Below, piece by piece: positions 8,618 to 18,775 of a stretch of 64,000 nt of DNA. The position numbers were made by a program, and so were the translations under genes. A model generated the notes under the pieces. It searched no databases, was not told the DNA's origin, and worked only from the letters and a program-made list of their open reading frames with translations. Where the stretch lies: assembly GCA_030706745.1 (NCBI GenBank), contig JAUZNX010000012.1:38714-102713 (forward strand). The letters are read 5' to 3'. The stretch's first letter is position 1. The number at the start of each line of letters is the position of its first letter. Origin of the DNA: Bacteroidota bacterium. Its GTDB lineage: Bacteria; Bacteroidota; Ignavibacteria; Palsa-1295.

Positions 8618-9643
8618 CTATTCTGATGAGAAGAGCGAATCTGTTTCTTTGCGAGGTGCGATGCCGAAATGCTTATATGCCAGCTTGGTGGCCTCGCGGC
8701 CACGCGGCGTGCGCGCAATAAAGCCTTCCTGAATCAGAAATGGCTCATAGACTTCCTCGATGGTCCCGCCTTCTTCGCCAACGGCGACTGCAATTGTATT
8801 CAGCCCGACGGGCCCGCCGGAAAACTTCTCGATGATCGTCAGCAGAATACGTTTATCCATCTCGTCCAGACCATGTTCATCAACTTCAAGCGCTTTAAGC
8901 GCGATGAGCGCAATCTCGCGGGTGATGCGGCCCGTGCCTTTGACCTGCGCAAAATCCCGCGTGCGGTGCAAGAGCCGGTTAGCGATACGCGGCGTTCCAC
9001 GCGAGCGGCGGGCGAGTTCGTGCGCGCCATCTTCTTCGATCTCGACACCGAGTAACCGTGCACTGCGTTCGATAATGATCTTAAGCGCGGCGGCATTATA
9101 GTAGTCCAACCGGTTCGTAATTCCGAAGCGTGAGCGGAGCGGCGCGGAAAGCAGGCCCGCGCGAGTGGTCGCGCCAATGAGCGTGAACGGCTTCAGTTCG
9201 ATCTGCACCGAGCGCGCACTTGGGCCCGTATCGATCATGATGTCCAGCTTATAGTCCTCCATCGCGGAGTAAAGATACTCTTCCACCACGGCGGAGAGAC
9301 GGTGGATTTCGTCGATAAAGAGGACATCGCCCGATTCGAGTGTAGTCAGGAGTCCAGCCAGATCGCCGGCACGTTCGAGCACCGGGCCTGATGTCGTCCG
9401 GATTTCGGCCTGCATTTCGCGCGCAATAATATGCGCGAGTGTCGTCTTGCCGAGGCCAGGCGGACCGGTGAAGAGGACGTGGTCCAGCGCCTCACCACGC
9501 GATCGCGCGGCCGTGATAAAGACGCGCAGATTATCAATGATCGAGACTTGCCCGGTGAACTCACCGAATTCTTTGGGACGCAGCGATTTCTCGAATTCGG
9601 CTTCGAGACGATCGGGAATTACGGTTTCGTTACGCTTGACCAA
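8618..9643 (-). CDS. ruvB: Holliday junction branch migration ATPase RuvB
   Basis: 341 residues. Walker A GPPGLGKT (60-67), Walker [10 protein letters not shown] (Asp111-Glu112), sensor region [18 protein letters not shown] and a C-terminal winged helix ([26 protein letters not shown]) give an unambiguous RuvB. It drives branch migration with RuvA during recombination; ruvA and ruvC are not in the window. The start is TTG at 9643 and the 99 bases upstream are filled largely by an inverted low-complexity repeat. Confidence 0.96.
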   Translation of the reverse strand: MVKRNETVIPDRLEAEFEKSLRPKEFGEFTGQVSIIDNLRVFITAARSRGEALDHVLFTGPPGLGKTTLAHIIAREMQAEIRTTSGPVLERAGDLAGLLTTLESGDVLFIDEIHRLSAVVEEYLYSAMEDYKLDIMIDTGPSARSVQIELKPFTLIGATTRAGLLSAPLRSRFGITNRLDYYNAAALKIIIERSARLLGVEIEEDGAHELARRSRGTPRIANRLLHRTRDFAQVKGTGRITREIALIALKALEVDEHGLDEMDKRILLTIIEKFSGGPVGLNTIAVAVGEEGGTIEEVYEPFLIQEGFIARTPRGREATKLAYKHFGIAPRKETDSLFSSE

Positions 9644-9646
9644 AAT

Positions 9647-9740
9647 TGAATTACGAATGACGAATTGTGGAATGATAACCAGTCGATACCGAGCACCATT
9701 CCGGTGTTCCCCAATTCGTCATCTGTAATTCGTAATTGAA
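9647..9740. repeat. Inverted low-complexity repeat upstream of ruvB
   Basis: The left arm (about 9647-9672) contains ATTACGAATGACGAATTGTGG. The right arm (about 9710-9740) contains CCAATTCGTCATCTGTAATT, the reverse complement of the same wording. The pair could fold into a hairpin in the leader of ruvB. A third copy of the wording lies at 18943-18980. Confidence 0.65.
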
Positions 9741-9742
9741 GA

Positions 9743-10294
9743 TCATCCCTCCATCACCCATACCGGGTAACCTCGCCGGATAAACCCACGTACTTCAATA
9801 TTGCCGGTCTTCCAGCGGAAGTGAGCGAGCGGAGGCTCGAGTATAAGCTCCGGCTTGCCCCACGTTTGGCCAAAATAGAGCAAGAGCACATTCTCTACGT
9901 CATCCGAAGCGCCCACCGCAATCGAGCTGACGCGCGGAGTGATCGAAAGCCGCCGCAGCCGGTTTGAGGCATCGACCACGAAAACCATTCGCATATAGGT
10001 CAGGCGGCAAATGATCGAATCCACGACAAACACGTGCACTGTCGCGTCGCTGTAGGAATGTGTTAAGGTGTCCTCCTTCACCTCTCGGATGGGAGCACCG
10101 GCATCGTAGATCACACTGCGGATGCTATCGATCGAGATGCCCGGCCGGATGCCGAGCAGATGCAACGGATGATACTCAACCACGTCTTCTGCGGCTGGCT
10201 GCTTTGGAGCGGAGTGCTTTTTCGCACGTTGTGCAACAGAAGCCGAAGTTGCCAGCGTAAGAGCTGCGAGTGTGAGGAAAACGAATATGCGCAT
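9743..10294 (-). CDS. Secreted hypothetical protein
   Basis: 183 residues starting MRIFVFLTLAALTLATSASVAQ, a clear signal peptide, followed by a short basic linker (RAKKHSAPKQPAA). The body (HLLGIRPGISIDSIRSVIYDAG ... YFGQTWGKPEL) has the form of small periplasmic proteins that measure a graded value, but I cannot name a family. A longer in-frame reading starting at 10762 is antisense to the asparaginase and is not used. It starts 5 bases after the DUF486-type gene, so the two are probably co-translated. Confidence 0.7.
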   Translation of the reverse strand: MRIFVFLTLAALTLATSASVAQRAKKHSAPKQPAAEDVVEYHPLHLLGIRPGISIDSIRSVIYDAGAPIREVKEDTLTHSYSDATVHVFVVDSIICRLTYMRMVFVVDASNRLRRLSITPRVSSIAVGASDDVENVLLLYFGQTWGKPELILEPPLAHFRWKTGNIEVRGFIRRGYPVWVMEG

Positions 10295-10299
10295 GAAGT

Positions 10300-10632
10300 T
10301 TAGTTGAACGCAAACGCAAAATAAACCGCGCCCATGATGAGAACAAAGCTGACGATGTAATTCCAGGTGAAGGCTTCGCCGAGATAGAATTTCGCGAAGA
10401 CGATAAACACCACCAGCGCGATTGCCTCCGCGGTAATTTTGAGCCTTGCCGGACTCATGCCGTGCTCGTAGCCCCAGCGATTTGCCGGCACCTGGAAACA
10501 ATACTCCAGGAACGCAATCGCCCAGCTTACGAGAATCACGATCCACAACGGTTTGCGCGTGTACTTCAGGTGGCCATACCACGCGAACGTCATGAACGTG
10601 TTCGAGATAATCAGGAATATAACGGTAATCAT
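10300..10632 (-). CDS. DUF486 / DMT-family small membrane protein
   Basis: 110 residues with four predicted helices. The sequence FMTFAWYGHLKY ... VILVSWAIAFLEYCFQVPANRWGY ... EAFTWNYIVSFVLIMGAVYFAF matches the DUF486 group of drug/metabolite-transporter-like proteins. Its transported substrate, if any, is not known. It is divergent from the asparaginase gene, with about 100 bases between starts. Confidence 0.75.
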   Translation of the reverse strand: MITVIFLIISNTFMTFAWYGHLKYTRKPLWIVILVSWAIAFLEYCFQVPANRWGYEHGMSPARLKITAEAIALVVFIVFAKFYLGEAFTWNYIVSFVLIMGAVYFAFAFN

Positions 10633-10735
10633 TTTGCAGCTTTCGGAATCGGAAATCCGCTGCTAAAGGTTCTATCATTTCCTTCATCCTTCCATCCATG
10701 GTGCCACGAACCGACGTGCTTAATAATCTCTGCCA

Positions 10736-11812
10736 ATGAGTTTTGTTACAGAAGAGCTGCAAATAGAATCACTTCCGACGGCGGACCGTCGCGCGAATGG
10801 TCACGCGAGCGTTGCCGCGGTCTTCACTGGCGGCACGATTGCCGTCAGCGCAAACAAAAAATCGAGCGTCGTGCCGGTGCTCTCGGGCCGAGAAATTCTC
10901 GAGCGGGTGCCGGAGATCGCGCAATACCTTCCGTCGCTCAAGGTGCAAGTCCACGATTTTGCGATGCTGCCGGGGCCCCACATGTCGCCCGAAATGATGC
11001 TCACGCTCGCCGGATTCCTCCGCGCGATTTCCACCGAGGACGGCTCCTCTACTCAACACTTGGATGGCGTCGTCATCACGCATGGCACGGACTCGATGGA
11101 AGAATGCGCCTACTTTCTCGATCTGGTCTCGAATTCGGATGGCCCGATCGTGTTGACTGGCTCGATGCATCCCTCGACCGACGCGGCATGGGATGGCGGC
11201 CGAAATCTCGTCGATGCGCTCGCTGTCGCGGCGAGCGAGGAGTTTCGTGGCGCGGGTGCGGTCGTAGTGATGAATGGACTTGTCCATGCTGCCAGCGAGG
11301 TGACGAAGATGCACACAATGCGAGCAGACACCTTCCACTCGGCGGACTTCGGCCCGCTCGGCACGGTGAGCACGCTCGCGCTCGATGAGCCACGCCGCAA
11401 CCGGACGCCTAATAACCGCATCCATATTCCGCTTTCGGAAGATGCTGAACTTCCGTATGTCGAGTTATTCCTGACCTATTCCGGGATGGACGATTCGCTC
11501 TTTATCGCAGCACTGAAAGCCGGCGCGCGTGGAATCGTGATCGAGGCGATGGGGCAAGGCAATGTTCCACCAGGTGTTGTCAACGGGATTTCTCGCGCCC
11601 GCGAGATGGAAATCCCGGTCGTCATTACCTCGCGTTGCATGTCGGGACCCGTCCGCCCTTACTACGCCTACGAAGGCGCGGGCCGCGAACTCGAACGCCT
11701 CGGTTGCATCTTCGCGCCCTATCTCACCGGTCCGAAAGCCCGCATCAAGCTGATGGTGGCGCTTGCCCATGGCATGGGCAAGGAGGAGATTCGGGGACTG
11801 TGGGCGGGGTAA
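10736..11812 (+). CDS. L-asparaginase / glutaminase
   Basis: 358 residues. The two catalytic threonine motifs of the asparaginase family are present: TGGTI at 31-35 and THGTDSMEE at 115-123, followed by VLTGSMHPSTDAAWDGGRN. The C-terminal dimer region (GIVIEAMGQGNVPPGVVNGI) is also typical. It hydrolyses asparagine to aspartate and ammonia. No signal peptide is seen, so a cytoplasmic type I-like enzyme is more likely than a periplasmic one. Confidence 0.88.
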   Translation: MSFVTEELQIESLPTADRRANGHASVAAVFTGGTIAVSANKKSSVVPVLSGREILERVPEIAQYLPSLKVQVHDFAMLPGPHMSPEMMLTLAGFLRAISTEDGSSTQHLDGVVITHGTDSMEECAYFLDLVSNSDGPIVLTGSMHPSTDAAWDGGRNLVDALAVAASEEFRGAGAVVVMNGLVHAASEVTKMHTMRADTFHSADFGPLGTVSTLALDEPRRNRTPNNRIHIPLSEDAELPYVELFLTYSGMDDSLFIAALKAGARGIVIEAMGQGNVPPGVVNGISRAREMEIPVVITSRCMSGPVRPYYAYEGAGRELERLGCIFAPYLTGPKARIKLMVALAHGMGKEEIRGLWAG

Positions 11813-11913
11813 GCTCCAAATTCAAACGCGCTGATCCAAATCGTCGTATTTTGCACCCGAAGGCCAGGCGTTAACCCGGTCACGTTCTCGACCAAACGGT
11901 ACTTTCGGTCATC

Positions 11914-14001
11914 ATGAGAGCTTTCGTTCAACGCGGCGTCTTCGTGCTTCTCACGCTCCTCGCCGTGCGTGGGGATGACTTGCGAGGGCAGTGGAAGATG
12001 GTCCGCCAGTACGCACCGGCCGGCGATGCGATCATTTTCAATGATGGGATTATCTGGGCCGCGGCTTGGCCGCGAAGCTTGGCGCTTACAGCCACTCCCG
12101 GGATAACCTATAGCATGGACACCGGAAAGACGTGGACCGATCTCTTGCTCCCTACCTATTTGAATCCACGAGCGAACTTCCTGTTTCTTGATATTGCCTT
12201 TGCGAATAAGGATACCGGCGTGATAGCACTTTATAATGCTGATCCGTCCGCGATTCAAGTGTGGGATTGGGGAGGGATCTATCGGACGACCGATCGCGGA
12301 AAGACTTGGTCTCGGGTCGATCCCTCGAATTCGAAGGCTTCTCGCCTGACTTATAATCATTCTTCATCGGTTATCCATTTTGTCGAGTGTATTTATGGCT
12401 CCACTGCCACTTCGTTAGATGGTGGCATGGGATGGAACTCCGTTCAGGTCACTGGATCGAGCCGTAACCCCGGCGTGCTCACCGCACTTACGACCGCAAA
12501 GGACGGTACGGTCTATGCACTCGGCAGCGATAGTTATCAGGACTTCTTCGGCAGATGGATTGGACCGCCGCTCAGTAATGTATTTTCGAGCACGGATCGC
12601 GGGACCACATGGCAGAGAGCATCTGGTCAGGTTTCGCTTGATAGTTGGAGTATCGATGTCGATTCCTGCGACCCATCCCGACTCTATGTAGTAAATGAAG
12701 ACATAGCGTCCCGATTTCAAGGCTTTTCATCCATGTACGTAAGCCCCGACAGAGGAACAACATGGACAACGGCATTCACACTTCCTTATCCTGGACTTGC
12801 CGGATCGTTCTCGACTGCACCGCACGCGCTATATGCCGCGACGATTACCAACGGCATTCTGCGGTCGACCGACCATGGAACGACTTGGCAAAATATCGGC
12901 GGGCCTGGAAACCCACCGGATTCCAGAAATATCTGTGCGATCAATGACAACATCTTGTTTGCAGTTGACTCGGACGGAAATATTTGGTCCACGTCCAACA
13001 GCGGCGGAGATTCCGTCTTGGCGCCTTCGGGTTCCGTACCGCTTACAATTACTCCGGACTCACTCTTTGCAGCCGATACAACCCATTGCGAACCTATCAC
13101 CCGTTCGGTAACAGTGAGTGCTAACGGTTGCAACACCGCTTCTCTTGACTCGTCGTGGCTTGCGGGCGCCGATGCAGAGGCCTTCAGCGTGGGCACTCGA
13201 AATGGCGTCTTCATTCCAGTCACCTTTCATGGAACGCGCGCTGGCGACTACAATGCCAAATTTATTCTCCAAATTAGCAATGGTACATTCGATACAATCG
13301 CCTTAGAAGGCCACGCTGTGGGTACATACCCCCTAAACATTATTACAGCCGACACAAAGACGGACATTATCGGCGGTGACCTCTCTGTCCCAATCACCGT
13401 CAGCGGCCTAAAGCGTCCCGAGACTATCGATCTCGTTCTGCATTATGATCCAATACTTGCATACAACAGTTCAGTCGATCCCGCAAACACCACGCTCGAC
13501 ATTCCCGGCGAGCAATGGCCGGGACGCTCGAAGCTGCACATCGCGCAGGCGTCCTCCGGAGTGGTTGCAGGCTATGCGCGTTTCAATGTCTTCGCGGATT
13601 CCGGCACTAAGCCGCAAGTAACGTTTGATTCTCTAACGGTACTATCAGCAATTTCTCCATGCGAGTACACATTGCCGGCGGCTGTCACAAGCACGATCAC
13701 GCTGCCCACGGGTTGCGGCACGACGATACTCTCACAGTATCTTCAGTCGGGCCAGGTTTCAGTCTTCACAATTCGTCCGAACCCCACATCGGGCGATGTC
13801 GAACTTACTTCTTCGCTTGATATTGGGGATGCTTCGGTCGAGATTTACGACATGCTCGGCGTTAGACGAGGCGCGCTCGCGGTCAAGCCGACGAAAGAGA
13901 CACCAGCGCATCTATTGCTGCCGGAGGGCGCAGGAGTGTACTATCTTCGGGTCAAATCCCAAGTGGGCGTTCAGAGCTTGCGGGTGGTTGTGGCGAAGTA
14001 A
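11914..14001 (+). CDS. Secreted BNR/sortilin-like propeller protein with sorting domain
   Basis: 695 residues with an N-terminal hydrophobic export segment (about 1-20). Six or more Asp boxes (TTDRGKTWS, STDRGTTWQ, SPDRGTTWT, STDHGTTWQ) predict a beta-propeller over about residues 50-370. A cysteine-containing Ig-like module and a cohesin-like region (about 480-590) follow. The last 80 residues start FTIRPNPTSGDVEL and end GVYYLRVKSQ and VVVAK, a type A sorting-like domain. Surface or secreted role, substrate unknown. Confidence 0.8.
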   Translation: MRAFVQRGVFVLLTLLAVRGDDLRGQWKMVRQYAPAGDAIIFNDGIIWAAAWPRSLALTATPGITYSMDTGKTWTDLLLPTYLNPRANFLFLDIAFANKDTGVIALYNADPSAIQVWDWGGIYRTTDRGKTWSRVDPSNSKASRLTYNHSSSVIHFVECIYGSTATSLDGGMGWNSVQVTGSSRNPGVLTALTTAKDGTVYALGSDSYQDFFGRWIGPPLSNVFSSTDRGTTWQRASGQVSLDSWSIDVDSCDPSRLYVVNEDIASRFQGFSSMYVSPDRGTTWTTAFTLPYPGLAGSFSTAPHALYAATITNGILRSTDHGTTWQNIGGPGNPPDSRNICAINDNILFAVDSDGNIWSTSNSGGDSVLAPSGSVPLTITPDSLFAADTTHCEPITRSVTVSANGCNTASLDSSWLAGADAEAFSVGTRNGVFIPVTFHGTRAGDYNAKFILQISNGTFDTIALEGHAVGTYPLNIITADTKTDIIGGDLSVPITVSGLKRPETIDLVLHYDPILAYNSSVDPANTTLDIPGEQWPGRSKLHIAQASSGVVAGYARFNVFADSGTKPQVTFDSLTVLSAISPCEYTLPAAVTSTITLPTGCGTTILSQYLQSGQVSVFTIRPNPTSGDVELTSSLDIGDASVEIYDMLGVRRGALAVKPTKETPAHLLLPEGAGVYYLRVKSQVGVQSLRVVVAK

Positions 14002-14566
14002 GCCAAGGAGTCGAACGAGGAATAGGTGCTCATATATTCCCTGTAAGTCCTTATGGATCAACCGCATAGACATAATATGCAACATATTTGCGCTGATATT
14101 CGTTGTATATATTGTGAACGAGCGCAAAAAGAGAAAATTACAGCGTGCGCGCTGGCGGAAATTGTCCAAAATAGCGATGCTGGCACTAAGAAGCCGAAGC
14201 ACAAATCCTACATTCCATATTATACAGACCTCGGATGAACCGCTCCGCTCGCCGCCAATCGGTTGGAACTTCGATCCGAAATACCAGGAAGAACTGGAAG
14301 GCGGGAATTAGAAAATATGCTGCAAGTTGTTTAATATCAATGAGTTGGAGTATTTTTGAAACAGCCGGGCAAACGCTGGTGTTATACTCACAGAGGGCTT
14401 CTTCAGGATCTCGCTCCGCAAAGATTTCCGATTCGGTGTACAGGGCTGCAGTGTGCGCACAATGGATGCGCCCCCCGAGCAATCGGCTGCACAACTTGGG
14501 ACTGGCGGAATTGAGGAGAAGATTTCCAGAGTGAAGTGCTTAGAGGCTCCGACGTGTTAGCCAAAC
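14002..14566. other. 565-base gap without a supported gene
   Basis: No convincing start, ribosome site or RNA gene is seen. One frame (about 14044-14311) reads as a membrane helix and basic stretch (NIFALIFVVYIVNERKKRK) followed by a polar tail, but it has no ATG, GTG or TTG start clear of the preceding gene. It may be chance or a decayed gene. The rest is AT-richer than the flanking genes. Confidence 0.5.
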
Positions 14567-16639
14567 GTGAAGTGGCTGTTTATCGCATTCCTGTTCTGCT
14601 CGGCAATAGATGCCGAAGCGCAATGGCTCGTGCCTCCGGCAAGCTGGATGCACCACGATGGCTACGACCGGCCTCGTCCTTCGCGTAAACCGCGGATGCG
14701 ACCCCTTAGTATGCCAGCGCCCGAACCACACAACTGGCCGTTCCCAAACACCAATGTAACGCATCAGCTATTCTTCGCTCAGACCGAACCATCGATTGCG
14801 ATCAATCCAACAGATCCATCGAATGTCGTGATCGGCGCGAACGACGACAGCATCTATAATCAGATGCTTGCCTGCTCGTCAACGGATGACGGGGCAACCT
14901 GGCTGAATCAGTCGCTGCCCGGCGTGCCACTATGGGCGCAGCTTACCACCGACCCCTCCGTGTCGTTCGACCGCTTCGGAACCGTGTATTATCTCTTTGG
15001 GAGACTTGGAAGCGAATTCGGAGTGCCTCAGGCGCAGAATGAAGTCGCTCTGTATCGATCGAGCAATCGCGGCGCGAAGTGGTTATGGGCAGGCGATGCG
15101 TTTGCCGACACTGCGTCCAGTTGGGGAGCCGATACGCTGTCCGATAAATACTATCTTGCGGTTGATGTGAATGCAAGCAGCCCGTATGTTGACAGACTCT
15201 ATGCCGTTTGGGTCGATTATGGTCAGACCGATGGCCTCGCCGATTCGCGGCCGCATATTGTCTGTTCGCATTCGACCGATAGTGGAGTGCATTGGTCGCA
15301 TCGCGTTTCGCTGGCGGGAGGAAGTTTTTTCACTGCGCCGGTTCCGGCTCTTGCGCCAGATGGAACACTGATCGTAACATTTATCCAATACTGGGATACC
15401 AATGCGATCTGGGTCACCCGCTCGACCGATGGGGGTCAGACATTCTCTGCGCCGCATCTGCTAAGCCAATATAAAAACCTTGCCGGGGTCACGCCAAACG
15501 ATAGCACCGGTTACCAAACCATTGGTACTGACACGGATTTCGTGATGATCAACAGCTTCCCATCGATTGCCATATCCGATACTGGCGCCCACAAAGGCAG
15601 AACGTATATTTGCTGGTGTGGAAAATCTGATGACGGAGTGCCACACGTCTGGATTGCGACGAGCGATGATGCCGGTGTCAATTGGAGCGCACCGCGCATC
15701 GCGGATGCTGACTCTGTTCCGAATGCCTATTCAAGATATTTTTCGTGGGTCGCTGCCGATCCCCAGACAGGCGATCTTGCAATCGATTATTATGTCGCGC
15801 CGACCGGACCTTCAAACATCTGGAGCGATCTTTACATGGAGCACTCGACGGATGGCGGCGCAACATTCAGCGCCCGCCGGATTTCAAGCGCATCTTCCAG
15901 CCTTGCAGTGAAGGAGAGTTCGCGTCAAACTAATTCCGGACAGAGACTCTATTTCATCGGTGATTATATCAACCTCGCTGGTTGGAACAACACCTGGCAT
16001 CCTGGGTGGGCGGACTCACGGAGCATGACCGATCTCGACATCTACACAGCGAAGGTCCAGCCATTTGCGCCAATGCCAGTCAGTAACCTTGCTGTTCGCG
16101 ACACTACGGTCAATGGGAAGAAGGCTGTTGTGATCGCTTGGGACTACACGCCGGAGACTACATTTGGCTATCCGCTCAGCGAGGGCTACACATTTCTGAC
16201 TTGGAAGGATGCCGGCAAGTTGGACACGCTCAGCTCCTCCACGTTGCAGTTCGTCGATACGAGCTCGACACTCGGCTACTACAAAGTCTCTGTTCTCGCG
16301 TCAGGCCTCGAAAGCATTCGTGACAGTGGGTCGAATCTGCCGCGTTCGGTTTCGGGCGATCTCAACGTGTCCGGAGTGCATGTGCTCCTGTTACGACAAC
16401 CGGCAGTTGTTGGAAACCCGGACGCAATCCGAATCGAGAGCGACGTGCCCAGTTCACTCTCGCTCACATTCTATGATGAGCTTGGCCGCACCGTTTGTGA
16501 GCCGGAGAGCGATGGAGCAATCTCAACGAAACACACAATAACATTCACGCCACAGCAAAGTGGCGTGATGTTCTATGTGATTCGTGGAGTGACGGCAACA
16601 GGAGTTTGGCAACGCACGGGGAGACTGTTGGCCGAGTGA
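14567..16639 (+). CDS. Secreted sialidase-fold protein with FN3-like and sorting domains
   Basis: 690 residues, GTG start, signal peptide cut near IDAEAQ. Asp boxes (SSTDDGATW, SSNRGAKW, STDSGVHWS, STDGGQTFS, SDDAGVNWS, STDGGATFS) and the motif EPSIAINPTDPSNVVIGAND are typical of the exo-sialidase fold. An FN3-like stretch covers about 500-590 and a sorting-like domain about 605-690 (IRIESDVPSSLSLTFYDELG ... MFYVIRG). Related in fold to the genes at 1-3195 but with a different N terminus. Confidence 0.78.
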   Translation: MKWLFIAFLFCSAIDAEAQWLVPPASWMHHDGYDRPRPSRKPRMRPLSMPAPEPHNWPFPNTNVTHQLFFAQTEPSIAINPTDPSNVVIGANDDSIYNQMLACSSTDDGATWLNQSLPGVPLWAQLTTDPSVSFDRFGTVYYLFGRLGSEFGVPQAQNEVALYRSSNRGAKWLWAGDAFADTASSWGADTLSDKYYLAVDVNASSPYVDRLYAVWVDYGQTDGLADSRPHIVCSHSTDSGVHWSHRVSLAGGSFFTAPVPALAPDGTLIVTFIQYWDTNAIWVTRSTDGGQTFSAPHLLSQYKNLAGVTPNDSTGYQTIGTDTDFVMINSFPSIAISDTGAHKGRTYICWCGKSDDGVPHVWIATSDDAGVNWSAPRIADADSVPNAYSRYFSWVAADPQTGDLAIDYYVAPTGPSNIWSDLYMEHSTDGGATFSARRISSASSSLAVKESSRQTNSGQRLYFIGDYINLAGWNNTWHPGWADSRSMTDLDIYTAKVQPFAPMPVSNLAVRDTTVNGKKAVVIAWDYTPETTFGYPLSEGYTFLTWKDAGKLDTLSSSTLQFVDTSSTLGYYKVSVLASGLESIRDSGSNLPRSVSGDLNVSGVHVLLLRQPAVVGNPDAIRIESDVPSSLSLTFYDELGRTVCEPESDGAISTKHTITFTPQQSGVMFYVIRGVTATGVWQRTGRLLAE

Positions 16640-16665
16640 CAGGCAAATCTGCCAGCAGCCGTGGA

Positions 16666-17478
16666 TTAAAAATCGTCCTCCTCGTCCTCTTCTAACTCCT
16701 CATCGTCGAAGTCGTCATCCTCGAAGTCATCTTCTTCCAGGACCTCTTCCTCGGCAATATCCTCGACATCGTCCTCTTCGTCGAGGTCTTCCTCTTCTTC
16801 GTCGAGATCGTCATCGAGATCATCGTCGTCGTCATCGAAATCATCATCGTCGACGAAGTCTTCGTCATCACCGAGAGTTGGCATTCCAATGACTGGCATG
16901 GAAGACCCCAGTGCGGTCGGGGCTTCGGAAGCAAGGAGCAAGTCGGTTGTCAGTTCGTCGTCGTACGGAGTCATCATGATTTTTGCTAAGGCTGCTGCAC
17001 CAAAAGAACCGCCGGCGGCAATGGCGCCGGCCCTAATCGCTTTTGCGGTCGGAGCGCCGGGCCCGAGCGAGAGTTCTGGGTCGTCCAGCCCCTCCTCCGA
17101 TTCCGGCTCGCCGCCAAAAGCTTCGTCATCGTCCGGTAACGCAAGTTCGGCTGCAAGTGCTTCCTCGACCGTGTTAAAAATTGGAAAAATTCTATCAAGC
17201 TGTGTCAGCCGGAGCATTGAAAGGACATTCGGCCGAACTCCGACGAGACGGACTTCGCCTTCGTGGATCTTCATTTGACGTTGGGCTAACAAGAGCGCTG
17301 AAATACCTGCGCTATCGATATACCCTACCTGGGTGAGATCGACGATCAGCGCATCGATATCAGGTTGCGCGAGAATAAGAAATTCCGCCTTGAGTTGGCC
17401 GGCATTCTGTGAATCGAGCCGTGGCTCCTTGAGGCGGAATATGGTCTTCGCGTCTCCCTGTTCTGTAGTAAAGTGCAT
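16666..17478 (-). CDS. STAS-domain protein with extremely acidic tail
   Basis: 270 residues from ATG at 17478 (a GTG at 17541 would add 21 residues with no domain character). Residues about 1-110 are a STAS domain: IVDLTQVGYIDSAGISALLLAQ contains the Ser that is phosphorylated in anti-anti-sigma factors. A Gly/Ala-rich middle follows. The final 67 residues hold 52 Asp or Glu and no Lys or Arg. STAS proteins of this type switch sigma or kinase partners; the tail may bind cations or a basic partner. Head-to-head with holA. Confidence 0.72.
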   Translation of the reverse strand: MHFTTEQGDAKTIFRLKEPRLDSQNAGQLKAEFLILAQPDIDALIVDLTQVGYIDSAGISALLLAQRQMKIHEGEVRLVGVRPNVLSMLRLTQLDRIFPIFNTVEEALAAELALPDDDEAFGGEPESEEGLDDPELSLGPGAPTAKAIRAGAIAAGGSFGAAALAKIMMTPYDDELTTDLLLASEAPTALGSSMPVIGMPTLGDDEDFVDDDDFDDDDDDLDDDLDEEEEDLDEEDDVEDIAEEEVLEEDDFEDDDFDDEELEEDEEDDF

Positions 17479-17683
17479 TATCAATTCAAAATCGCGCGTT
17501 TCCTGTCGTTCTTGCGATCCGACCGGGCGCGGAATGCGCACGGCCGGTATACGAAACTAATCAAAAGTTGAGCGCATCGTGCGAAAATCGCCCACTCCGC
17601 TCTAACCCTTCTGCCATCTCAGATGGAAGAGTTTGGTTGAGACTCGTGGGGAACGGCACAAATCTACGAATTGCTTTGAAGGA

Positions 17684-18775
17684 ATGCAAGAGCGGGGCCA
17701 GAAATCCGGAGCGGTTGAAAATATCCTGAAAGCATGGCGCGCGGGCAAGCCGGCGCCCGTCTATGTTTTTCACGGCGAGGAAGACTTCCTTCGGAGCGAA
17801 TTGCTGCACGAGGCACCCACCCTCCTTGTCCCGGACGAGGCAACGCGCTCTTTCAACTTCGATCAGCTCTATGCCTCGGACGTCTCGCTGTCAGACGTGA
17901 TCACAATGGCCTCGGGCTATCCAATGATGGCCGAGCGCAGAGTCGTCATTGTCCGAGAAGCCGAACGGATGCTCCGCCCCAAGCCGGCAGGTCAGGCTGC
18001 AACACGCAGCAGTGCGTCGCGCGGCAAGAAAAAGGGCGGCGAGGATCCGCTACTTTCCTATCTCGAGCATCCAAATCAGGACTGCGTCCTCATCTTCGAC
18101 ATGGAGAAGTTCGGCGCGCGAAATCAATCGCCGTTCAAAGAACTCGCTGCAAAGGCCGAAGTCGTCGAGTTCGCCGTGCTCAAGGATGCCGAGGCGACCG
18201 AGTGGGTCAAAGCTCGCGCCATGACGCACAAGAAGAAGCTCGGCACCGAAGCCGCGCGCCTCATGGTCGCACAGCTTGGCATCGGACTCGGCACGCTGGC
18301 CAGCGAACTCGAAAAACTCGCCATCTACGCCGGCGACCGCGACGAGATCACCTCCAAAGATGTCGAAGCGCTCACCGGCGCTTCTAGAGAGCGAAGCATC
18401 TTCGAACTCACAAAAGCCATCGGCACCGCAAACCGGGAGCTGGCGGCGACGATCCTGTTGCGCATTCTCCGCACTGGCAAGGACCAGCGGGCCTTCGTGC
18501 TCATCATGCTCGCCAGGCACTTCGAGCAACTCACGCTTGCCCACGAACTCTCCGCGAAGCGCGAAAGCGAGCATGCCATTGCAGAAGCGCTCGGGCTCCA
18601 TGGTGGCGCGGCCTACTTCGTCAAGGAGACGATCTCCGCGGCCCGCCGATACTCCCGGGAGCGACTCGATGCAGCCGCCCGAGCCATCGTACATGCCGAA
18701 GAAACCTCACGTCGCGGGCACACCAACGACGAGTTACTCATGGAAATGTTGCTGCTGAAGCTCATGCCCGCTTAG
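17684..18775 (+). CDS. holA: DNA polymerase III delta subunit
   Basis: 363 residues from the ATG at 17684 (a TTG at 17633 is also possible). NILKAWRAGKPAPVYVFHGEEDFLRSELL at the N terminus, the MMAERRVVIVREAERM segment, EKLAIYAGDRDEITSKDVEAL and the helical C-terminal domain match HolA. Delta opens the sliding clamp within the clamp-loader complex. A Lys/Gly-rich insertion (about residues 112-125, SRGKKKGGED) is unusual. Confidence is good for the family, less for the start. Confidence 0.85.
   Translation: MQERGQKSGAVENILKAWRAGKPAPVYVFHGEEDFLRSELLHEAPTLLVPDEATRSFNFDQLYASDVSLSDVITMASGYPMMAERRVVIVREAERMLRPKPAGQAATRSSASRGKKKGGEDPLLSYLEHPNQDCVLIFDMEKFGARNQSPFKELAAKAEVVEFAVLKDAEATEWVKARAMTHKKKLGTEAARLMVAQLGIGLGTLASELEKLAIYAGDRDEITSKDVEALTGASRERSIFELTKAIGTANRELAATILLRILRTGKDQRAFVLIMLARHFEQLTLAHELSAKRESEHAIAEALGLHGGAAYFVKETISAARRYSRERLDAAARAIVHAEETSRRGHTNDELLMEMLLLKLMPA

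Noticed and set aside
9743..10762. 339-residue reading covering the secreted hypothetical gene
   Set aside because: Its N-terminal half is out of frame with the DUF486-type gene and antisense to the asparaginase; the signal peptide begins at 10294.
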